64,000 nt of DNA. It comes from Cylicocyclus nassatus (Eukaryota > Nematoda > Chromadorea > Rhabditida > Strongylidae). The notes beneath the pieces were generated by a model. It searched no databases, was not told the DNA's origin, and worked only from the letters and a program-made list of their open reading frames with translations. Below, one piece after another: positions 54,679 through 64,000 of this stretch; position 1 is the first letter of the stretch; each line of letters begins with the position of its first letter. Where the stretch lies: positions 31,447,733 through 31,511,732 of the forward strand of contig CATQJL010000305.1 of the NCBI GenBank assembly GCA_958299035.1, read 5' to 3'. A program made the translations under genes and the position numbers.

Positions 54679-55389
54679 TAACCGCTTGTGTGGATCGCTA
54701 TACTAAAACAAGATACCAAGAACTTTAGCAACTTTTTCAAACTCGTACTTACTTTTATTCAAAAGAACGGATGTGCAATTTTATATGGAGTTATGTATCT
54801 TCAGTTTTCCCGTGTTTTTTTTATGTGTCCATGTCTCTAATAGACTGACAGCCACCCAGTGCAGAATTTTGTCTCTCAATCGAGCATGTAAGGCAATGGT
54901 TTGAAATGAAGAAGTGTTTAAGTAACTCTAAAAAAGCTAAGTACATCCACAGATTGTTTATGATTTGAATTGCATTTAAGTTCAAGAACCCAATTGCTCT
55001 TTCATTTGACTGTGTTTAATTATAACATTGATATGCTTTTTTGAAGCTTGTGTAAACATGTTTTCTGCTTAACTATGGTAATTTACGATGGCATATATTC
55101 GAAATGTTTAACTGTATGAGTATTAGGCTCACGTTTTTGTTTTTTGATAAGAGCAGCTTAAGGGAATGGTCAGAAGTCGAAGTGGCCAAACCAAACAAGT
55201 GCAGTCGATGCAGTAGAAAACAGTCTGTCTTCCTTATCTGCTTATCGCTTCTGTGAACAAAGCTACAAGCGGTTTTGTTATGAAAAAATCATACATAAAA
55301 ACAGCGAAAATATGCACATTGTTGCGCTTTTAGCTCAGCTTCTGGCTTCAAAAATTTGAAGTAAGCTAGCTGCATGTTTTGGCCCAACA
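54679..55389. other. no feature seen
   Basis: AT-rich DNA without element ends, conserved repeats or supported frames. Confidence 0.4.
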
Positions 55390-55393
55390 TTAA

Positions 55394-55935
55394 CACGTTT
55401 CGGACCGCGAAATCGCGCGCGGCGACAAAGAGTGTACTTTCAGCCGTTAGCCTACAAAGGGACCTTATTTCGCAGCCTGTGGGCCACATTTGTAATCAGC
55501 ATGTCAGATAAGCTCCATATCCAAAGTTCTGAGTGAATTCGAAGTGTTTAAATTTTGTCGCTTGAGAGGGACTTTTGTGCTTTCTTGAAAGATAGGAACA
55601 AGAACTCAGATTCTAATAGTATTCAAAAGTATCTATGTTGTACACGGCACACATCAGTATTGAAACTACGGTTTTTCTCTTTGATATCGCAACAAAGGAA
55701 AGTTGCGACGTCGCACGCGTCGTTCGCGTCGCCGCACTTCGTTGCAACTGTTGTTCGATTTGTGCTCATATCTCCTAAACAAATATCGGCGGCACAACTC
55801 TACAGAGTCATTTGAAAAGTAGGAGGTTAGACCTTTAACTTAACAACTTTAGAGTAAAAGGAAACCTCCTGCAAACGCCAGAAAGATCCCTCAAAGCAGC
55901 GTGCTGCACCATGTGCAGCACCGGTCCGAAACGTG
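55394..55935. mobile_element. 542-bp TTAA-flanked element (piggyBac-like)
   Basis: CACGTTTCGGACCG at the left, CGGTCCGAAACGTG at the right, TTAA immediately outside both (55390-55393, 55936-55939). Includes ATCAGCATGTCAGATAAGCT, a phrase shared with the ATCGAT family, and a GC-rich patch TCGCACGCGTCGTTCGCGTC. Plus-strand frame 55555-55815 inside is unremarkable. Confidence 0.6.
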
Positions 55936-56264
55936 TTAAGGCGAACGTGGCTCTGTACAGCTAAATTTTCAATTTCACGCATAAGTTCATAGCAAAATAA
56001 TGGTCTTTAATGGCTTATAGCTTCTTCCAGAAAAGCGATAAGCAGGTAAGGAAGACAGATGCAGTGTCGCTTTTCATGCTGCATCTAATGGTACGCAGCT
56101 TGTCTGGATTGGCCACTTCGATTTCTGAACATTCCCTTGTTAGCCGCTTCGCTGTTTCGCAATACGATGGTTATGCCCTACAACTTTATTAGTTAATCCT
56201 AGCACGGTAGAGGGTTTTGTTTGGGCCGGCCGTTTTCAAAAAAGTCCTGCGTTTTGTATCTATA

Positions 56265-57210
56265 CAGGGTGCGTCAAAAGCAGTCTGGGAGCCTAGTACT
56301 TTTTCGTACAAAATGAGAAGGAAAGTACCTAGAAACGAAAAATTTGGCGCACACATAATTCGAACGATTGCAGGTACAGCCCAGTTCTTAAATTGCAAAA
56401 TTGCCTCATTTGGGTTTCACGCGGCCCTACAAAATCTTGGCAGGTCCACCTGTCGCGGCATGCGGGTAGTCGTAATGAAATTTGCCCCACGCCTTCACAA
56501 TAACTGCTTCTTTTATCTTGACAAATGTGCAGCACGATAGAACAAGCTTTTATCTACAACATACCTCCAAAAAAATTTTTTGCAATGCTTAGTAATAAAA
56601 ATATTGGATTTTTGATTAAAAGCATGTGTACGTCGTATACCGGAATCTTGGCTACAATTACGCGAAAAAAAACTATGAATTACCGTTTAAAAGTATAAAA
56701 AGTGTTCCCACGGCCGAATTTCAATGGATTCTAATTCAGAAGAGTTATGCAAAAAATATAGCCTTGGTCCCAGTGCCTGTTGCGCTTCTATAGCTTTCAA
56801 TTATGTTCTAAAGACGGATTTCCACTGGCACGTAGGTAACATCCGCAAACTTTTATTTTCCGTTTATGCAAGAACAGCTCCTGGCAAAAGCAAAATTACG
56901 ATCCAATAGCGCAAAGCCTTTTCTATATTGTATGCATCGAAGTGTCGTAGAATATTAACAGCAATTCTAGCTATAGCAAAAATTGTAAATACTAAAAACT
57001 CTGGTTTTTTCGCTTTGCAAGAGTACTAGTTTGGTATTTTCCAATCTTACAAAAACATACGGCACCCATTTTCAGCTAGATAAAGTGTATTTTGTAGAGG
57101 ATGACCGCAGCATCATGTGGCATAAAATTGAAATCAAAACCAACATTAACTTTGTAATTGCAATGTAATTGTAACTGCAAATTAGGCTCCCAGACTTTTG
57201 ACGCACCCTG
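56265..57210. mobile_element. 946-bp element, CAGGGTGCGTCAAAAG ends
   Basis: CAGGGTGCGTCAAAAGCAGT and GGGAGCCTA on the left; CAGGGTGCGTCAAAAGTCTG and GGGAGCCTAA on the right read inward. TA precedes the left end; the right flank is CA. Mariner/Tc1-like by end shape. It holds an ATG-started 61-codon frame (56724-56909, SEELCKKYSLGPSACC) of unknown meaning. Confidence 0.6.
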
Positions 57211-57546
57211 CAAAATTAGGATAATTTAAGAAGGGTGGTATAACGTCTGTGATAGTGACCATTTGGTCAAGATTCACATCTCTATAAACGATTAAATGTT
57301 AATCTCAAGACTGTCATTCTTGTCGTACATAATGAAACAAGCCACAAATATGACTATGTTGGCACAGCTACACGCACTGTGATCGAATAGCGCAGTGTGA
57401 GTGTGTCAGTTGCACAGATCCAACTTCATTTATCATCTCGCGTTCCGAAATTTGTGTAAGTCTAAGTCGGATAAAATCATCTAAAATCAATCACCAGCAT
57501 TTCTTAAACAAAAAGTTGAAACCCATGTTTTTCAGTGCTTGCAGCC

Positions 57547-57954
57547 ATGGACGGTCAAAGCGTTGGTCTCCGCATCCGTTTCAAGGCCCGTAAAGATTGC
57601 TTTGATAAACTTGGCACTCAACTGGTCAGGACGTTTAAATTCCAACAATCTCTCTAACTGAGACTGAACCAAGTAGCTACTCGAAGTTCAGCAATTAAAA
57701 TAAAATTTTCTAGGATACGGCATCCAAAAAATTTGCCGTGGCTAGATGGTGTTCTTCGAGATATCACCATTGCTGATATGAATTACAATGAGCTAAATGC
57801 ATTTAAGAAGACTATCAGAACGGTATCACACTCTCCAGTTATAATTTTCATCTAAGCTGTACAGTGGGAGCTGATTCAATATTTTACCTTTTCTGCTGAT
57901 TCTTGGAATCCGAGCCTACCCTGTTTGTTCCTAATTAATAGAAGAATGAAACTA
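57547..57954 (+). CDS. hypothetical gene interrupted by a mariner-like MITE
   Basis: The ATG at 57547 follows TGTTTTTCAG by 12 bases, ideal for SL trans-splicing. Exon 1 is 57547-57632 (MDGQSVGLRIRFKARKDCFD). An 81-nt intron ends in TTTTCTAG. Exon 2 is 57714-57822 (RHPKNLPWLDGVLRDITIAD). A 42-nt intron ends in TGTACAG. Exon 3 starts at 57865 (WELIQYFTFSADSWNPSLPC) and stays open up to the MITE at 57955. All three phases agree. Removing the MITE with one TA copy, the frame would run on at 58973 for about a dozen codons to TAA, so the element appears to have landed in the last exon. Donor 1 (GTTTAA) is weak. No family recognised. Confidence 0.45.
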
Positions 57955-58970
57955 TTAGGTCGTTCCGAAAGTTCTTTCCGTTTTTTCAACTTGTCACAAA
58001 AATACGTGGAATGAAGATAGGGAAACGACTCAGGCACCGTCCGACGCAGCTTTTCTTTCTCTTTTCAACTGTCATACTCCTGTGCGGCTTGCTCTTATGG
58101 TCAGTGAGATAATGGCCGAAATTTCGAACCCATGGTTCTTACCATGTCCAGCTTTGGCAATTTTTCACTATCTTCTTTTTTGACTTTTGAAGCTTTGATA
58201 GCAGTCGGATAAAGTAAAGAAAGTGCAATTTTATGCAATTTTTCGGCATCTATAGTTAGCCTCAAAACATTTTTAGAATTATTTTTCTGATGCTATCAAA
58301 TTCCACTTTTGGGATGCCAAAAGCCACAGAACATAAAGCGGCGCACAACTAAGGTGTCATTCGATGCAGCTTTTTCTCCTCTTTCTGATGAGTACTTTCT
58401 CTTATTAGTTTGTAAGGTCTTTGGCGATAAAATCTCCATAAATCTTGATTTTGAACCCGCCTCATGATGTATACGTGCAATGCAAAATCTTATATTTCAA
58501 GCGGTAAACGCTCAGTCACTTTGTAAAAATAGTGGACAATCATAAACGACTTTTGAAAAGTTTCCAAAACCAAAGATTTGTTGATGTTCAGAGCGTTTGT
58601 GTGTTTTGTGACTTCGAATAAGTGAAGACTTCTGAAAAAGTTATCGAAAAAAACAATGAGAAGCCGGCTGAAATTGCCAAAAAATTACATTGCATTGCAC
58701 TTTGTTCACTCTATCTGGCTGTTATCAAAGCTTCTCCAAAAGTTGAGAAAGAAGATAGTGAAAAATTGCCAAAGTTGGACATGGTAAAAACCATTGGTCC
58801 GAAGTTTCGGGCATTATCTCACTGATCACAATAGCAAGCGGTACAGTAGTATGACATTGAAAAGAGGAAGAAAAGCTGCGTCGGACAGTGCCTGAAACGT
58901 TTCCCCACCTTTATCCCACGTGTTTTTATGATATGTTGAAAAAACGGAAAGAACTTTCGGAACGACCTAA
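57955..58970. mobile_element. 1016-bp mariner-like foldback MITE
   Basis: Ends TTAGGTCGTTCCGAAAGTTC, exact inverted match at the right, TA on both sides (57953-57954, 58971-58972). Arms of more than 200 bases (TTTCCGTTTTTTCAAC, CGTCCGACGCAGCTTTTCTT) pair. The open frame 58622-58825 lies in the right arm and is not called. End box related to 40405-40671. Confidence 0.75.
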
Positions 58971-59056
58971 TATTTACATACCTTCCGTTGATAGTACCAC
59001 TAAAGCCATAAATTAATCTTGTGGCAAACACGGATTTGAATATGCATAATATAAAG

Positions 59057-59240
59057 TACTAGTTGACTTTCCCGGTCCAGCCCGGGCCATGGTTCATCGC
59101 ACTGCGAGCCCCTCCCCCCGCGCAGGGGTCGAAAGCATGTGCGTGCAAAGTTTCAGCTGAATCGGTTGAGTGGCGCGCGTTTCTATAACGCACATACCCT
59201 CCAAACTGACAATTTTTGGGTTTTATATATATATAGATCA
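59057..59240. mobile_element. SINE-like copy
   Basis: CTAGTTGACTTTCCCGGTCC head, then GCGCAGGGGTCGAAAGCATG, AATCGGTTGAGTGGCGCGCG, CCCTCCAAACTGACAAT and TTTTATATATATATAGA. Same order as 45346-45764 without the palindrome. Confidence 0.55.
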
Positions 59241-59580
59241 CTGTACCATAAACATTCAACAGCACAACCCTTATATATATATTTGCTTCAAAAAATTCGA
59301 ACACAGAAGATGCAGGTGCACGCGACATCTTCGCGCAGTGTCACATCATTAAGGCGCGGGCTGGCTTCCCTGCTAAACTAGGCCTGCAGCTGACAGTCGT
59401 AGTGCGTAATTTCTTATAAAAGAATATGAAACAGACATAAAAACCAGTAAAAATTTTACATCAACAAGTCCTGAGTAAGATACTTCTTCGCGAGCGTAAT
59501 CGCTGCGACTATATTACGCGTCATTTTTGCCGGTATACTTCCTACAATTAGTTTTATTCAAAAGAAGGCTCCAACTTGGG

Positions 59581-59638
59581 ATATTTATATTTATATTTAT
59601 ATTTATATTTATATTTATATTTATATTTATATTTATAT
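59581..59638. repeat. (ATATTT)n microsatellite, nearly 10 copies
   Basis: Uninterrupted hexamer repeat. The minus-strand frame across it encodes only Ile-Asn alternation and is not a gene. Confidence 0.9.
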
Positions 59639-60363
59639 AAAATACATCGAACAAGCGATGTGCTATTATACAATCATAACTATAAACGAAAGAACTGCAC
59701 TCGATCAAACTAAGGGGAGAGAAAATAATTTATTCAAATATGGGAATATAGTCTTTGAAAAATAGGCACGATGGGATAGTGACGCTACGTTTGCTGCTCA
59801 AGACACCTTGTTAGGTTATCCATAATTTTTATGAAAAGCTTAAATTCTAGTGAATGACGAAGAAAGACGAGAGTTTTTTTGCGTTTTTTTCCCGTTTTTT
59901 TTGTTTCCAGTAGCTATTTCTCGTTAACTAGTGAACCAGCAATTGAAGGTGCTAGTAGCATGCGCGCGCTACGGGACCGCCGCGTGGTTTCCCGCTATGT
60001 GCACATTTTTGAATTGGGCTTACGATTCTTTATATATTAGATCTGTCTCTTTAAGCTGAGTTCATACTGACGCAACTTTAGACCAGAAGCCATTTTGTGC
60101 TGATGTCTCAAAATTTTCCACTTTTATTTTCAGAAAAGTAAGAAATATGCGCAATAGAACGAGATTTGGCGCTTATCTTTGCAATTCGAGCACTGTGCTT
60201 ATATCTGAGTAGAGTAGTCTCCGAATAAGCCCTTTTTCGAAACTCCCAATGTTTTCTAAGGACGTTTTACAGAAAAATCGGCATAATTACTGATATCAAC
60301 TGACATGGAAACCAGAAATTCAAAGCAAGTCTTAGGTGAAAACTAGTCGACTCATTTGAAAGC
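59639..60363. other. no feature seen
   Basis: AT-rich with short T-runs near 59874-59905 and a small GC-rich patch near 59960-59995. Confidence 0.4.
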
Positions 60364-60603
60364 ATGGATTGCTTATATTGCAGGATTTCTCGCACTTATA
60401 ACTCAATCTCATTGACTGCGCATCTTCGCTATTTTTTGGAAGTGAGAGTAAAAAATTTCAAGAGTTTGAACACAAAAAGGGCGCGTAAGTCTTTTATGGC
60501 AGCATACCAACAGAAAGAGCAGCTGCGGAATGCTGACAACAGAAAGAAAGAAAACACAGAAAAAGGGCTTGGGCGTTATCTTGATTCAGGCGTCTGGCCT
60601 TGA
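60364..60603 (+). CDS. hypothetical 79-residue basic protein or exon
   Basis: ATG at 60364, open to TGA at 60601-60603. The N-terminus MDCLYCRISRTYNSISLTAH includes a TATATTGCAG acceptor-like stretch, so it may start as an exon at 60385. The second half is Lys/Arg/Gln-rich (RARKSFMAAYQQKEQLRNAD) and probably helical. No domain. A GTAAGTC donor-like site at 60487 gives an alternative end. It could belong with the exon at 60978, but the phases of the donor and that acceptor do not fit directly. Confidence 0.3.
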   Translation: MDCLYCRISRTYNSISLTAHLRYFLEVRVKNFKSLNTKRARKSFMAAYQQKEQLRNADNRKKENTEKGLGRYLDSGVWP

Positions 60604-60977
60604 AGGGATCGCTGTCCATCCGATTTCAAACGATTGTGCAGCACACGGCGCAGCGAGATGACTAGACCGATGACGTCTACTTTATCGAAGTTCGTTTACG
60701 TGAATGCCCTTATCAAAATAAACCCCAGCGAAAGAACAGTGATTCACATATTGCCTTCATAAAAACGTGCATGCAGGCTAATCAAAATGCTTATACTCCT
60801 CTAACTCCTGTACAATGCTTTGCAAAGCGACCATAGCAGTTTGATGTTTGTACGAATATCTTGCTTTTAGCTTGTTCCCCAATTCCCTAATAAAAGCAAG
60901 AATTTCAAGCTGCTTTTAGAAAATTCTGACTGTTATTATGAACAAGTGGGCAGAGGTACATTAATTTTTTGATGCAG

Positions 60978-61100
60978 GCTCTACGTAATCCAACCACAAG
61001 GCGATATATCACAATCTCCATAGACAAACTCGGACGCGTTGCTATACGCTCGGATAAACAAAGTTTCTATCGAAATGCTGGCAAATATGTGGACAAGTGA
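60978..61100 (+). CDS. possible terminal exon, 40 codons
   Basis: Follows TTTTTTGATGCAG and runs in phase 0 to TGA at 61098-61100. It reads ALRNPTTRRYITISIDKLGR, then VAIRSDKQSFYRNAGKYVDK. Beta-strand-like alternation and good composition suggest real coding sequence, but it is short, upstream exons are not identified, and I recognise no family. A PIF/Harbinger-like MITE starts 24 bases after the stop, within the expected 3' untranslated region. Confidence 0.35.
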   Translation, partial: ALRNPTTRRYITISIDKLGRVAIRSDKQSFYRNAGKYVDK

Positions 61101-61123
61101 GTTTTCCTCATTTCACAATCTTA

Positions 61124-61362
61124 GGGTTCCTTCATACTACGCCGCAGGACGCAGCAGCCTGCAGCACGCGGCAGCAGGCCGTATCCTGCGAAGGAACAAT
61201 TTCGGAGAACACGAACGTGCAGCAAATATAGACATACATCCATAACCGACGAAGCTGTGCTGCCGTGAGCGTGTATTTCCACTGCGACTGCAGCAGCGCA
61301 CGCCGCAGGACGCGGCGTGCTGCTGCGTGCTGCCGCGTCTGCGGTGTAGTATGAAGGAACCC
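61124..61362. mobile_element. 239-bp PIF/Harbinger-like MITE, TTA duplication
   Basis: GGGTTCCTTCATACTACGCC and, inverted, GGGTTCCTTCATACTACACC; TTA at 61121-61123 and 61363-61365. Subterminal GCAGCA/TGCTGC repeats resemble those of 19675-20264. Confidence 0.8.
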
Positions 61363-61903
61363 TTATAACGGGGTCTTAAAAGACACTCAGCTCAGTTTTC
61401 TTTCATTTCGATGAATGACTTTGTCCTAGCTGCTGCAAATTGACAATTTTTCAATATCACTCTCTCTTGCGCTAATGGTTATATATACACAGAGCATTCC
61501 TTTGACAATGCCGTTTTGGTCAGAGTTGCAAAACGGTCGAAAGGATGTCCATTCAAAAAGTCAATTAACCAGACAGTCGTTTTTTCATAACTAGCTTCTT
61601 CCAATGCGTAGACATACCTTTAACTACACATGGCCAATCGCTGCAAACACTTTATCTGGAATTAGGGGTATGGATACGTTTCAAGGCAAAAAAATATCTT
61701 AAAACCCTGCAGCCAGCGATGATCTGCGGAGAAGATATTAAGTAGCTTCTCCTAATTAATCTTCAGCGCCATCTATTTCAAATCATAGAAATGTAATGAT
61801 ATGTTTATGCTAAACTTTGGTAGTATCATGTCTCTTGAACTCTGATAATCATTTTGACGCAGGACCAGCCAGAATCTCTTCTACGTTGTGTGTTTTTATA
61901 GGA

Positions 61904-62135
61904 TACTAGCTGGCTTACCCGGCTCCGCCCGGCCCTGTCAAAACACTTCGATAAAGTTCCATTCCCTTCCCTGTACAACCTTTCCATGCTCACTTCTACA
62001 TGCAATTACCTAGTCCCGCTGTATTAGTAATCAGCATGCTCACCTTCCTCACTAACCCCCAGTCCCGTAGCTCAAACTTTGCAAAAAAAACAACAGTGAA
62101 ATCGATAAAAGTAAGGGTAATCCTAAAAACTGATG
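61904..62135. mobile_element. ATCGAT-family copy, decayed
   Basis: ACTAGCTGGCTTACCCGGCT head, then AATCAGCATGCTCACCTTCC, CCCGTAGCTCAAACTTTGCA and AATCGATAAAAGTAA. Order agrees with 7.0-7.3 kb; the (ACAG)n end is missing. Confidence 0.5.
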
Positions 62136-63084
62136 GCGTTATTCGGCTATCCAGGCCCTAAAATGTTTTGTGGTGTGTCTTGCTCAAACTCTGTAATGGG
62201 GGATATTTAAGCCGCTGATGACAAATATCGTAGTCATTTCGCGTGACAGTGGGTAAAAATCAATGAACCTGCCTGAAACCTTGACAGGGAATTACTTAAA
62301 GTGCTGTTTCAAGAATATCGTGCTTAATCCTTACGATAAAGACAATTCGTGTAGTATAAAAGTTTCCCACGACCTAATGCTTTCCTTATAGGACCACTGC
62401 CGCGCGCAATACATCCTTCGGCGGCTTTTGCCTAAGCAAAAACAGGGGGACGGAGATTTGCCGCGCGAGTTGCGCGTTAGGACAGGTTATCAGGATGGCG
62501 TTAAAGACTGCCATGCAAAACGACCGTTTCCCATTACTGAATATCTGGGATCTAAATAGGCCCGAAAACGAAAAAATGTCCATTCAAATCCTGCAACTCA
62601 CCATAACTTCACAATAGTGCGCTATGACAGCGAGCAAGCATCATATTCATAAGCAGTATGCTTGTGAATTGTTACAGGTAAGGTTTTGAGCAAATCTGGA
62701 ACTTCGACCCATCTACTGTACACCCATGTAACCCAAGAAAATGCGCTATCCTGCGAAATCAGCATGAAATTCATGTTCAGCGCACTAAATGACCACCCTA
62801 GACGATGTTAAAAGCAAATCTATGTTTTCGATCCCATACCGCATAACCACAATGACTCCATGAAAAGGTCCCAATATGCAGAATCAGCATATCGAATAAG
62901 TTATCTGGGCCGAACTCCAGCCAAATTCATGATTTTGACTTCCTACCGTAGACCTACCGTAACCACACGGGGAGACGTTCTGCGGAGAAAGCGTGATATC
63001 TGTAATCAGCTTGCAAGATAACCCTTATACACGAAGTCTGATGCAAACTCTACGACAAATAAAATTTTGGGGCCCGAATAGCAT
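62136..63084. other. no gene called
   Basis: Unremarkable sequence with scattered ATCGAT-family phrases (AGAATCAGCATATCGAATAA near 62880, GTAATCAGCTTGCAAGATAA near 63002). The minus-strand frame 62386-62583 has no support. Confidence 0.35.
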
Positions 63085-63160
63085 AGCACCAAACTAATAT
63101 TGTACTCGTAATCAGCATGCTCGATTACCCCCTGCTCAGATAATCGCGGGGGGGGGAGGC
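63085..63160. mobile_element. fragment of the ATCGAT/GCATGCTC family
   Basis: AACTAATATTGTACTCGTAA, TCAGCATGCTCGATTACCCC, then a G-run. Matches the inner arm of 6841-7575. Confidence 0.5.
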
Positions 63161-63311
63161 GGCCATGCGAATTTTGAGCAAGCGGGCACCGGAAAAATAG
63201 ACTTCTTGCGGCCCGCTTGCGGAAATTTGGAGGAACGTTGATCAATTATCAGACTAATGCCCGCAGAACTATCGCGGTTTTCCTATCGATTAGTTGCGGC
63301 GCAATGGTTGC

Positions 63312-63416
63312 ATTCTCGCGGACTTTCCGCGAGAGTATGCAAAATTATTGAAGGACCGCACAGCCCTCAGGTACTTTCCGCTGAGAGAAAGTACCTCAAA
63401 TTTGAGTAATTAAACC
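63312..63416 (-). ncRNA. SL1-like spliced-leader RNA gene
   Basis: Read from 63416 on the minus strand, the first 22 bases match nematode SL1 except at positions 12 (T for C) and 16 (A for G): GGTTTAATTAC, then TCAAA, then TTTGAG. A GT donor follows at once (63394-63393). The donor lies in a perfect 8-bp stem with an 8-base loop (63371-63394). An Sm-type site AATTTTG is at 63346-63340, 48 bases past the donor, as in known SL RNAs. It is followed by an 8-bp perfect hairpin, CTCGCGGA and TCCGCGAG with a 3-base loop (63333-63315). Total about 105 nt, the usual SL RNA length. Such RNAs form a snRNP and donate the leader to pre-mRNA 5' ends. Promoter elements were not identified. A processed or repeat-borne pseudogene is the alternative. 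Confidence 0.6.
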
Positions 63417-63479
63417 GACGATGACACCGCTGCCATACAGAGTCTTGCCCTGCTCGGCGTACTCCCGAAACTGCGTTAA

Positions 63480-63620
63480 AAGAGTTCGAGCGCTTGCTGA
63501 AAGTTTGGCCAGCGCTCGCTGAAAGAAGTTATTTGCCGAGCGCTTGCACAAAATGCTGCCCGCTGGCAAAATATGCGACAGCAAAGGAAGTGCCGCCCGT
63601 TGGAGGTTTGGCCACGCCCC
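63480..63620. repeat. degenerate short repeats upstream of the SL-like gene
   Basis: Variants of GCGCTTGCTGAAAG.TTGGCCA, GCGCTCGCTGAAAGAAG, GAGCGCTTGCACAAAATGC and CGCTGGCAAAATATGC follow each other every 20-26 bases. The overlapping frames on both strands (63396-63736) are products of this repeat. Confidence 0.45.
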
Positions 63621-63699
63621 AATTTTCTGCTGACCGCCTGCAGAAAAGCGCGAGTTTGCGGACCGCCTGCCCCCAGCGATTCTCTGAGTGTGCAAACTC

Positions 63700-64000
63700 T
63701 CAGCCCCGCCGGTCAAAATTTACAAAAAATCGATAAAATCGATAAAAGTAATCGATAATTCTGAAAACTAATGTTGTATTCAGAATTCCCATGCTCACTT
63801 ACCCCCCCCCCCCTGTGCCATCTCCCAGCCCCGAAGGTGAACTCTTCAAAAAAATCGATAAAAATCGATATAATCGATATCGATCGATGAAAAGTAGCCT
63901 GTGACACCCGCCGGGGCCCGAAGTGTATGTGTGCCAAGTTTGGTCTGGATCGGTCCAAAAATGTAATTTTCTATTCGGAACATACGTACAGACAGACATA
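63700..64000. mobile_element. ATCGAT-family element running off the window
   Basis: AAAAAATCGATAAAATCGAT, ACTAATGTTGTATTCAGAAT, a C-run, ATCGATATCGATCGATGAAA, GACACCCGCCGGGGCCCGAA, TTTTCTATTCGGAACATACG and the start of an ACAG tract. Same order as 7260-7560; its end lies beyond base 64000. Confidence 0.65.

Noticed and set aside
59514..59708. 64-codon minus-strand frame
   Set aside because: Its core is Ile-Asn alternation from the (ATATTT)n microsatellite.
1..64000. tRNA, 5S rRNA, other rRNA or CRISPR arrays
   Set aside because: I scanned by eye for B-box-like GGTTCRANNCC with a matching A box, for conserved 5S phrases and for regularly spaced identical repeats, and found none. A tRNAscan-SE and Rfam run would settle this.

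Overview
The window looks like repeat-rich nuclear DNA of a nematode, most likely in or near the rhabditids. It is AT-rich and has no long uninterrupted genes. Gene pieces are short exons with tiny introns (42 to 81 nt) and TTTTCAG- or TTGCAG-type acceptors. Two sites resemble nematode SL1 spliced-leader RNA genes. No rRNA, tRNA, CRISPR array, bacterial operon, or viral gene was recognised. The species is not identified.

Three gene families occur as duplicated copies. Block A is a BTB-domain gene: a broken copy lies at 1.6-2.5 kb, and a copy with an open BTB domain runs from 44.4 to 50.7 kb, its first intron filled with mobile DNA. Block B encodes a multi-pass membrane protein with a basic, Ser-rich tail, in damaged copies at 8.0-10.8 kb and 27.6-30.7 kb. 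Block C is a short two-exon gene at 11.8-12.1 kb with a decayed relative at 37.0-38.5 kb. The order A-B-C then B'-C'-A' fits an old tandem duplication pulled apart by insertions.

Mobile DNA dominates the rest, almost all of it non-autonomous and recognised from inverted ends plus target duplications. hAT-like elements with 8-bp duplications: 16609-17898, 29179-30590, 34025-34773, 41039-42160. piggyBac-like elements with TTAA-type sites: 16080-16534, 48371-48728, 49055-49471, 52870-53181, 55394-55935. PIF/Harbinger-like elements with 3-bp duplications: 19675-20264, 61124-61362. TA-inserting mariner-like or foldback elements are numerous. A further palindromic family with ATCGATAAAATCGAT cores and (ACAG)n tails lies at 5.6-7.6 kb, 61.9 kb and 63.1-64 kb.

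Several insertions can be dated relative to each other. A 1249-bp tandem duplication (40.6-44.2 kb) cut through a mariner-like MITE, and afterwards only one of its halves received the 41-42 kb hAT element, so the other half preserves the exact empty site. The 29.2 kb hAT element sits inside an exon of block B, and the block B paralog preserves that empty site.

The most interesting items are the two dispersed SL1-like RNA candidates on the minus strand (63416 to 63312, and 51790 to 51690). The first has an SL1-like 22-nt leader, a GT donor inside a perfect stem, an AATTTTG Sm-type site and a perfect terminal hairpin. Candidate genes outside the three families (23.2-23.5 kb minus, 24.9 kb, 34.9 kb, 49.6-49.8 kb minus, 57.5-57.9 kb, 60.4-61.1 kb) are unrecognised and rest on open frames and splice signals only.
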